The position numbers and the translations under genes are program-made. The notes below the pieces were generated by a model, which had not been told where the DNA came from, did no database searches, and saw only the letters and a list, made by a program, of their open reading frames with translations. This document shows positions 58,390-64,000 of a DNA stretch of 64,000 nt, one piece after another (positions within the stretch are counted from its first letter, which is position 1; every line of letters starts with the position of its first letter). The DNA lies in assembly GCF_014205835.1 (NCBI RefSeq), contig NZ_JACHCQ010000024.1, forward strand, positions 48,318-112,317, in the 5' to 3' direction. The stretch comes from Pedobacter sp. AK013. Its GTDB lineage: Bacteria; Bacteroidota; Bacteroidia; Sphingobacteriales; Sphingobacteriaceae.

Positions 58390-59241
58390 ATGGAAAATCA
58401 AAAAGTATGGTTTGTAACAGGCGCATCAAAAGGCCTGGGGCTTACATTAGTAAAAACATTATTAAGCAATGGCGTTAATGTTGCTGCAACTTCAAGAAAC
58501 CTTAACGAGTTAATAAATGCAGTTGGCGAATACGAAAACTTTTTACCGCTAGCTGTTGATCTGATCGACGAAAGTAGTGTAGAAGCGGCAATTAGTCAAA
58601 CGATAAGCAAATTTGGTCAAGTAGATGTCGTGGTAAACAATGCGGGCTATGGAATGCTGGGTGCTTTAGAAGAATTAAGCGATAAAGAATCGCGTCAAAA
58701 TTTCGATGTGAACGTTTTTGGTTCGTTAAATGTAATCAGAAAGGTACTTCCTCAATTACGGAAACAACAATCGGGTCACATTTTCAATATCTCTTCAATC
58801 GGTGGATTTTCAGGCAACTTCCCTGGTTTTGGAATTTATTGTGCTACAAAATTTGCAGTGGTTGGCTTTACCGAATCGTTGGCAGCTGAAGTAAAATCGA
58901 TGGGCATTAAAGCAACAATTGTAGAACCGGGTTATTTCAGAACAGCATTTCTTACAGCAGGTTCATTGGCTGTACCGAATAACCCTATTGATGCTTATAA
59001 AGAGGTACGCGACTCGCAAGCTGCTCACCAGAATGATATCAATAACCAACAGCCAGGCGATCCTGCCAAAGCAGTGGAAGTGATTATCGAAGCTTCGAAA
59101 AGTGAAAACCCACCACTTCATTTATTCTTAGGACCTGATGCTTACCAAGTAGCCGATGCAAAAATTGCAGATGTACAACGGGATATGGCAAATTGGAAAT
59201 ATCTGGCTACTGCAACTAATTTTGATGAAGTAAATGCTTAA
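58390..59241 (+). CDS. Short-chain dehydrogenase/reductase (SDR), copy 2
   Basis: A 283-residue paralogue of the previous SDR. VWFVTGASKGLGLTLV, ATSRN, VVVNNAGYG, SSIGGFSG and YCATKFAV carry the same cofactor and Tyr-Lys motifs, and PPLHLFLGPDAY the same C-terminal block. The two are alike over most of their length but differ at many positions, so the duplication is old. No operator copy like the one at 57270 is seen before it; the REP-bearing gap of 193 bp may interrupt the transcript. Confidence 0.92.
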   Translation: MENQKVWFVTGASKGLGLTLVKTLLSNGVNVAATSRNLNELINAVGEYENFLPLAVDLIDESSVEAAISQTISKFGQVDVVVNNAGYGMLGALEELSDKESRQNFDVNVFGSLNVIRKVLPQLRKQQSGHIFNISSIGGFSGNFPGFGIYCATKFAVVGFTESLAAEVKSMGIKATIVEPGYFRTAFLTAGSLAVPNNPIDAYKEVRDSQAAHQNDINNQQPGDPAKAVEVIIEASKSENPPLHLFLGPDAYQVADAKIADVQRDMANWKYLATATNFDEVNA

Positions 59242-59371
59242 AATTTAATTTATCACGGATCAATGGCCAATTGATTCGTGATAAATTACTTAAGAACTAT
59301 TTTTAAACTCCTCCGTTTGTCTCTAAAAAATTTAATCATAAATATTTGTATTTTGAATTAAATTTTAAATC

Positions 59372-59785
59372 ATGTGGAAATTTTACGCAATACTCTCTGC
59401 CTTGTTTGCAGCTGCAACGGCTATTTTAGCCAAAGTTGGACTAAAAGGTGTTAACGGAAATATAGCAACTGCTATACGAACAGTTGTGATTCTATTTATT
59501 GCCTGGGGCATCGTTTTAGCAACCGGAGAAATTTCCCAGCTTAAAACATTGAGTAAAAACAACCTGATATTTTTAGGTTTATCGGGTTTGGCAACAGGCT
59601 TATCGTGGATTTTCTATTTTAAAGCGCTCGAAACGGGTAATGTTTCTAAAGTAGCCCCAATTGATAAATTAAGTGTAGCCATTGCCATGGGTCTGGCCTT
59701 TTTGATCTTAAAAGAACCAATTGATGCTAAAACATTGATTGGTGGTGGGATGATTGTAGCGGGTAGTTTGGTGATATTGCTTTGA
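59372..59785 (+). CDS. EamA-type small transporter (single domain)
   Basis: A 137-residue membrane protein with about five hydrophobic helices, one EamA unit: MWKFYAILSALFAAATAILAKVGLKGVNGN at the N-terminus and LSVAIAMGLAFLILKEPIDAKTLIGGGMIVAG at the end. The usual EamA exporter has two such units; one-unit members (DMT small form) must dimerise. Cargo unknown. It is upstream of nothing on the same strand and may be regulated on its own. Confidence 0.88.
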   Translation: MWKFYAILSALFAAATAILAKVGLKGVNGNIATAIRTVVILFIAWGIVLATGEISQLKTLSKNNLIFLGLSGLATGLSWIFYFKALETGNVSKVAPIDKLSVAIAMGLAFLILKEPIDAKTLIGGGMIVAGSLVILL

Positions 59786-59880
59786 AGATTTGACGTGTAT
59801 TTTTAGCCACGTAGGTACGGAATCGAATACTAATCATTAAGAATATTAAGGAAATAATTAGATAGGTTTAATCAGTATTA

Positions 59881-59940
59881 AGTCATTAATCCATAGACTA
59901 TTAGACTACAAAACTTAAACTATCAAATTATTGACTATGC
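59881..59940. repeat. ACT-phased tract (weak heptad array)
   Basis: ACT occurs at 59897, 59905, 59913, 59919 and 59935 in an AT-rich stretch with AGACTA and AAACTA words; steps are 8, 8, 6, 16, so phasing is loose. It is in the 219-bp gap between the EamA gene and the GH92 terminator. Confidence 0.35.
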
Positions 59941-59946
59941 ACCAAA

Positions 59947-59980
59947 TAAAAAAACCGTCGACTAATTAAAGTCAACGGTT
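59947..59980 (-). terminator. Intrinsic terminator of the GH92 gene
   Basis: Minus strand: AACCGTTGACT, loop TTAATT, AGTCGACGGTT, then TTTTTTTATTTG; 11-bp arms with one mismatch. Confidence 0.85.
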
Positions 59981-60004
59981 CAATTTGTACAGGGATGAGA
60001 AAAA

Positions 60005-62290
60005 TTATTTCTTAGGTTTTCCACTCATATAAAAAGTCAGCTTTCCACCATTTGTGATATCAGCATGCCTAATTTTATGATCGGTAATTTCTTTGCCGTT
60101 CAGTAAAACTTTCTCTACATAAACATTTTTATCGCTTTGTTTAATGGCCTCAACAGTAAAGGTTTTACCGTTTTCTAAGTTAATTACAGCATTGTTAACC
60201 AACGGACTGCCTAACGAATACACATCAGAGCCCGGTGCTACTGGATAAAAGCCTAATGAAGAAAACATGTACCAGGCGCTCATCTGCCCACAGTCGTCAT
60301 TCCCACCTAAGCCATCAGCTGTAGGCTTGTATTGCATGTTTAAGATGTGGCGAATCTGCGCTTGTGTTTTCCATGGCTGATCGGCCCAATTGTACAGATA
60401 AGCAATATGGTGCGCCGGCTCGTTTCCGTGCACATAACCACCAATAATACCTTCGCGGGTAATGTCTTCAGTATGTGCAAAAAACTCGTCGGGTAAATGC
60501 ATGGTAAACAAAGTATCTAAGCGGGTTGCAAATTTCTTTTTGCCACCCATCATTTCAATCAGTGAAGTTGGATCTTGTGGTACAAAGAAACTGTAGTTCC
60601 AGCTGTTGCCTTCAATAAAACCCTGTCCTTCGGTATCTTTTGGATCAAATTGTTTTTTAAAGGTTCCATCGGCCAATTTCGGACGCATAAAACCCGTAGC
60701 GCTGTCGTAGTTATTTTTCCAGTTGTTAGAGCGTTTGATAAACTCGTCATACACATCCATACGGTTTAATTTCTTAGCCAGTTGTGCAATCGACCAATCA
60801 TCATAAGAATATTCTAAATTATTGGAAACAGAAATTCCCGATTTTTCTGCCGGGATATAGCCTTTATCCATATAATAGCCAATTCCCTCATAATCGCGGT
60901 GTTTTGCTGTTGCAATACAGGCATCTAATGCTTTATTGGCATCACCATTATAAGTACCTTTTATAATCGCATCAGAAATTACAGAAACACTATGGTAACC
61001 ACTCATGCACCAATTATCGTTAGCATAATGCGACCAGATCGGCAACATATGCAAGCTACTTTGATCATAATGCGCCAACATCGATTTCACCATATCGTTA
61101 CTGCGGCTTGGCTGCGTAATATTAAAGAATGGATGTAAGGCCCGGTAAGTATCCCAAAGGGAGAAAGTGGTGTAATTGGTAAAGCCATCTGCTTTGTGTA
61201 CACCCTGATCTAAACCTTTATATTCTCCGTTAATATCGGTATATGTGGTTGGATTGATAAAAGCATGGTATAAAGCAGTATAAAAATTGATTTTATTGTC
61301 ACTAGAAGTATTTACCTGTATTTTATTCAATTCTTTATTCCAGGTAGCCTTTGCCTGAGCTTTCACTTTTTCGAAATCCCAGCCAGAAATTTCTGCACGC
61401 ATATTCTGCAAGGCATTCTCCTGGCTAACAGGCGATAAAGCAAATTTAATTTTAATCTTCTCTCCTTCCTGAGTATCGAAATCGAAGAACATTTTCAATT
61501 TTTTACCCGCAATTTCAGGGAAGTTCTGCTCCTGGTTAAATTTACCCCAGAAACCCCTGTAAGCCTGTTTAGCATCATAGCTTTTACGTCCATAGCTTTT
61601 AAAAGGTTTAGAAAAACTCATCGCAAAATATACCGTTCGTGTTCTGGCCCATCCGTTGGTTTGACGGTAACCTGTAATTAAGGTATCATTTATTACACGA
61701 ACATAGGTCCACACCGTTTTTTCTTCGTAATTATAAATACCCGCCATCAGATCTAAAATAATATGCGATTGATCCGATTTAGGAAAGGTGTATTGATGCA
61801 TTCCTACTCGTGTAGTTGAGGTCAGCTCGGCGGTAATGTTATCGTCATCCAGTTTCACTTTGTAATAACCTGCCTCTGCAACCTCATTTGCATGAGAAAA
61901 TGCCGAACGGTAACCACCTTTTGGATCTGATGCAGTACCGGGATTCAACTGCAATTTACCTTGAGTTGGCATAATCAGAAAGTCGCCTAAATCTGAATGC
62001 CCAGTACCACTAAAATGCGTATGGCTAAATCCGGTAATGGTTTTATCTTCATATTTATAACCTGCACAGTATTTATATACATCTCCATTGTACTTTCCGT
62101 TTACTTCGTAAGATAAAGTATCGGTTTCGGGGCTTAGCTGTACCGAACCAAATGGAACTGTAGCACCTGGATAAGTATGTCCCATTTTAGATGTACCAAT
62201 AATGGGCTTAACATACTGCACTAGGTTCTGCTGTGCCGAGGTAACCAGCGCCGATAGCAAAAGACAAGGCAGGATAATTTTTTTAATCAT
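60005..62290 (-). CDS. GH92 family glycosyl hydrolase (alpha-1,2-mannosidase type)
   Basis: Secreted, Ca-dependent exo-alpha-mannosidase of 761 residues with signal peptide (MIKKIILPCLLLSALVTSAQ). N-terminal beta-sandwich (about 25-270) holds YVKPIIGTSKMGHTYPGATVPFG; catalytic (alpha/alpha)6 barrel (about 290-740) holds FSLWDTYRALHPF, GNEPAHHIAYLYNW and GNDDCGQMSAWYMFSSLGFYPVAPG, which carries the catalytic Asp/Glu region. Acts on N-glycan mannose in most characterised members. No SusCD genes are nearby, so it is not in a polysaccharide utilisation locus. Confidence 0.96.
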   Translation of the reverse strand: MIKKIILPCLLLSALVTSAQQNLVQYVKPIIGTSKMGHTYPGATVPFGSVQLSPETDTLSYEVNGKYNGDVYKYCAGYKYEDKTITGFSHTHFSGTGHSDLGDFLIMPTQGKLQLNPGTASDPKGGYRSAFSHANEVAEAGYYKVKLDDDNITAELTSTTRVGMHQYTFPKSDQSHIILDLMAGIYNYEEKTVWTYVRVINDTLITGYRQTNGWARTRTVYFAMSFSKPFKSYGRKSYDAKQAYRGFWGKFNQEQNFPEIAGKKLKMFFDFDTQEGEKIKIKFALSPVSQENALQNMRAEISGWDFEKVKAQAKATWNKELNKIQVNTSSDNKINFYTALYHAFINPTTYTDINGEYKGLDQGVHKADGFTNYTTFSLWDTYRALHPFFNITQPSRSNDMVKSMLAHYDQSSLHMLPIWSHYANDNWCMSGYHSVSVISDAIIKGTYNGDANKALDACIATAKHRDYEGIGYYMDKGYIPAEKSGISVSNNLEYSYDDWSIAQLAKKLNRMDVYDEFIKRSNNWKNNYDSATGFMRPKLADGTFKKQFDPKDTEGQGFIEGNSWNYSFFVPQDPTSLIEMMGGKKKFATRLDTLFTMHLPDEFFAHTEDITREGIIGGYVHGNEPAHHIAYLYNWADQPWKTQAQIRHILNMQYKPTADGLGGNDDCGQMSAWYMFSSLGFYPVAPGSDVYSLGSPLVNNAVINLENGKTFTVEAIKQSDKNVYVEKVLLNGKEITDHKIRHADITNGGKLTFYMSGKPKK

Positions 62291-62714
62291 ATCTTTTTAA
62301 AATTAGCTTGTTTTGTTGAAAATCCTAAGGTATTAATTTATCTTCAAATATGCATAAAACGAAAGACTAAAACGTTTAAGTAAAACAAAAAATACATTTT
62401 AAACTATTGAAGATACAACTTGTGGCATTTTCTAACTGGATATACTCCAAACCACTCAGGTTTTGTTAAACAAACCTGATAGAACGAAAAGCCCATATCC
62501 CGATTTTTCATTAAGAGGACTTGAAGTGATAGCAGGGCTTTCGGAACCGAAGCACTCCAAACCCTGTTTTTCAAAATGATATTAACCAACTAATCTACCT
62601 GGTACAGCTAAGAGGTGAATGTAAGTAATTTAGCCGACGCTTTTTACAAGTAACTGACTTGCTTTAAATAATTTCAGCTAAATAAACCTTATTTTTGCAT
62701 CCAATATTTTTAAG
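62291..62714. other. 424-bp intergenic region between GH92 and mnmA
   Basis: No gene seen. It holds TCAGGTTTTGTTAAACAAAC (a hairpin-like tract akin to 36048), the REP word GATAGCAGGGCTTTCGGAAC and the mnmA -7 box. Confidence 0.6.
62690..62697 (+). promoter_or_regulatory. -7 box (TATTTTTG) of mnmA
   Basis: TATTTTTG is a full TAnnTTTG match. The ATG is at 62715, so the transcript has a leader of some ten bases. Confidence 0.55.
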
Positions 62715-63806
62715 ATGAGTAAACACGGTAGAATTCTGGTTGCCATGAGTGGCGGGGTTGATAGTTCGGTAGCGGCTGTAATGTTGCATGAGCAGGGTTA
62801 TGAAGTTATTGGATTAACCATGAAGACCTGGGATTATGCAACGTCTGGTGGTAGCAGTAAGGAAACTGGCTGTTGCTCATTAGATAGCATTAACGATGCC
62901 CGTACACTTGCCGTAAACTATGGCTTTCCGCATTATATCCTTGATATCAGGGACGAATTCGGCGATTACGTAATCGACAATTTTGTGGATGAATACCTTG
63001 CCGGAAGAACACCAAACCCATGCGTTTTATGCAATACGCATATTAAATGGGAAGCACTTTTAAAACGTGCCAATAAACTCGATTGCGAATTTATTGCAAC
63101 CGGACATTACGCCAACATCCGCCAGCAAGATAGCGGCCGTTATGTAATTTCGAAAGGAAAAGACGAAAATAAAGATCAGTCTTATGTACTATGGGGTGTT
63201 TCGCAAGAGAACCTTTCGCGCACTAAATTCCCATTGGGCAGTTTTGCAAAATCGGAAATCAGACAAATGGCTTTAGATATGGGACAGGAAGAACTGGCAA
63301 AAAAATCAGAGAGTTATGAAATCTGTTTCGTACCGGATAACGATTACAGGGCTTTCTTAAAACATAAAGTAGAAGATTTAGAAGACAGGGTTGCCGGCGG
63401 AAATTTCATTTTAAGCAATGGAATGGTTGTTGGCCAACATAAAGGTTATCCTTTTTATACGATCGGTCAGCGTAAAGGTTTGGGGGTAGCATTCGGAGAG
63501 CCGATGTTTGTAACCCAGATTTTGCCAGAAAGCAATACCGTGGTTCTAGGCAGGGCTGAAGAACTTGAACGTAAAGAAGCCATGGTACGCAACATTAACC
63601 TGATAAAATACGCAAGCATTGAAGAACCAATGAATGATGTAATTACCAAAATCCGTTACAAAGATGCGGGTATGTTAAGTACAATTGTTCAGGAAAAAGA
63701 TAAAATGCGTGTAGTATTCGATCATAACGTTTCAGCAATTGCACCTGGCCAATCGGCTGTATTTTACGAAGGAAATGATTTATTGGGCGGAGGGTTTTTA
63801 GTTTAA
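62715..63806 (+). CDS. mnmA: tRNA 2-thiouridine(34) synthase MnmA
   Basis: Adds sulfur at wobble uridine 34 of tRNA-Lys, -Glu and -Gln. The 363 residues begin with the PP-loop LVAMSGGVDSSVAA, followed by GLTMKTWDY, the first catalytic Cys in GRTPNPCVLCN (about residue 99) and ATGHYA; the second catalytic Cys is in SYEICFVPD (about residue 200). YTIGQRKGLG and the C-terminal beta domain (IRYKDAGML, IAPGQSAVFYEG) complete the family layout. Full length. The gene ends at a clean terminator. Confidence 0.98.
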   Translation: MSKHGRILVAMSGGVDSSVAAVMLHEQGYEVIGLTMKTWDYATSGGSSKETGCCSLDSINDARTLAVNYGFPHYILDIRDEFGDYVIDNFVDEYLAGRTPNPCVLCNTHIKWEALLKRANKLDCEFIATGHYANIRQQDSGRYVISKGKDENKDQSYVLWGVSQENLSRTKFPLGSFAKSEIRQMALDMGQEELAKKSESYEICFVPDNDYRAFLKHKVEDLEDRVAGGNFILSNGMVVGQHKGYPFYTIGQRKGLGVAFGEPMFVTQILPESNTVVLGRAEELERKEAMVRNINLIKYASIEEPMNDVITKIRYKDAGMLSTIVQEKDKMRVVFDHNVSAIAPGQSAVFYEGNDLLGGGFLV

Positions 63807-63825
63807 TACTTCCCCTCTATGTGAT

Positions 63826-63857
63826 AAAAAAACGAGTTGCCAATGGTAACTCGTTTT
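63826..63857 (+). terminator. Intrinsic terminator of mnmA
   Basis: AACGAGTTGCC, loop AAT, GGTAACTCGTT, then TTTTTA. Stem of 11 bp with one mismatch. Confidence 0.88.
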
Positions 63858-63890
63858 TTATTTGATTATCAGCGTATACTAGACGATTCG

Positions 63891-63915
63891 TCATGCTGAA
63901 TTAAGTTCACTGTTG
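63891..63915. repeat. Partial REP copy (TCATGCTGAATTAAG)
   Basis: CGTCATGCTGAATTAAGTTC resembles the start of the element at 28483-28562; the second half is absent. Confidence 0.5.
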
Positions 63916-63940
63916 TCCGGAGAAATATTTTTTTGTTTAT

Positions 63941-63969
63941 AAAAAAGGGTAGCTTTAAGTCTACCCTTT
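63941..63969 (-). terminator. Intrinsic terminator for a minus-strand gene beyond the window
   Basis: AAAGGGTAG (63944-63952) and CTACCCTTT (63961-63969), 9-bp perfect arms. The A run at 63941-63946 becomes T on the minus strand, so it ends a gene entering from the right edge. Confidence 0.7.
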
Positions 63970-64000
63970 GTAGTGTTATATTTGAGTTACCACACCTAAA

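Noticed and set aside
62404..62589. Minus-strand open frame of 61 codons near mnmA
   Set aside because: Falls in repeat sequence (GATAGCAGGGCTTTCGGAAC) and has no protein-like pattern.
1..64000. tRNA, rRNA, tmRNA, prophage or insertion sequence
   Set aside because: I looked for cloverleaf-like T-loop words, transposase motifs and phage genes and found none; a tool-based scan could still find a missed RNA.

Overview
The window reads as a chromosomal segment of a Bacteroidota bacterium, most like the Sphingobacteriaceae (Pedobacter type). The signs are AT-rich DNA, promoters of the TTTG / TAnnTTTG kind, a TonB-dependent receptor with a carboxypeptidase-like N-terminus, a PD40-OmpA protein, a GH92 glycosidase, a DPP IV-type S9 peptidase, and Lhr-type ligase-associated repair genes. 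I see no rRNA, tRNA, CRISPR array, insertion sequence or prophage. Most of the window is core chromosome with short operons; the novelty is mostly in intergenic DNA and in a few small or poorly known genes.

Layout. 1-7.2 kb: 5' part of alaS (minus), a MerR regulator, then an operon of a helix-hairpin-helix surface protein, ComEC and an enoyl-CoA hydratase-like protein. 7.2-10.2 kb: a secreted protein and a DPP IV-like peptidase. 10.2-18 kb: a minus-strand pair (SatD-family protein and DUF3307 membrane protein) separated by three evenly spaced palindromes from a plus-strand DNA repair cluster (exonuclease, ATP-dependent ligase, Lhr-type helicase, PdeM). 18-25.6 kb: a metallopeptidase-like protein, thioredoxin, a ferritin-like protein, a 2-oxoacid dehydrogenase E2, CinA and LptD. 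25.6-28.4 kb: two tandem cell-wall amidases and an MlaD protein. 28.6-36 kb: RNase Z, STAS protein, purC, phoH, a SAM hydrolase/halogenase-family protein, two small proteins, serA and serC. 36-42.3 kb: TonB-dependent receptor, rpe, pnp, rpsO. 42.3-48.3 kb: a nucleotidyltransferase with a small partner gene, an acyl-CoA thioesterase, a MATE efflux pump with an unusual leader, lepA, folD. 48.6-54.1 kb: Rieske protein, queE, PD40-OmpA protein, a YceH-like protein, fabF. 54.3-59.8 kb: a TetR-controlled thioesterase/SDR operon, an AraC regulator with two SDRs, and a one-domain EamA protein. 60-63.8 kb: GH92 alpha-mannosidase and mnmA.

Strongest leads. (1) The MATE gene has a consensus promoter followed by a 10-codon open reading frame, MIVSAIRLRF, ending in the Arg-Leu-Arg-Phe motif of macrolide arrest peptides (ErmDL type), then hairpins: a candidate drug-inducible attenuator. 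(2) The SatD-family protein looks like a class III nucleotidyl-cyclase fold fused to a helix-turn-helix, translationally coupled to a polytopic membrane protein, with three palindromic operators at exactly 28-bp spacing upstream. (3) fabF has a long, regular stem-loop in its probable 5' UTR. (4) Several intergenic regions hold heptad-phased inverted arrays (AGTC every 7 bp, then GACT every 7 bp). (5) The AraC and TetR genes sit beside clear direct-repeat and palindromic operator candidates.

All calls are from reading the sequence and recalled family knowledge; no search was run.
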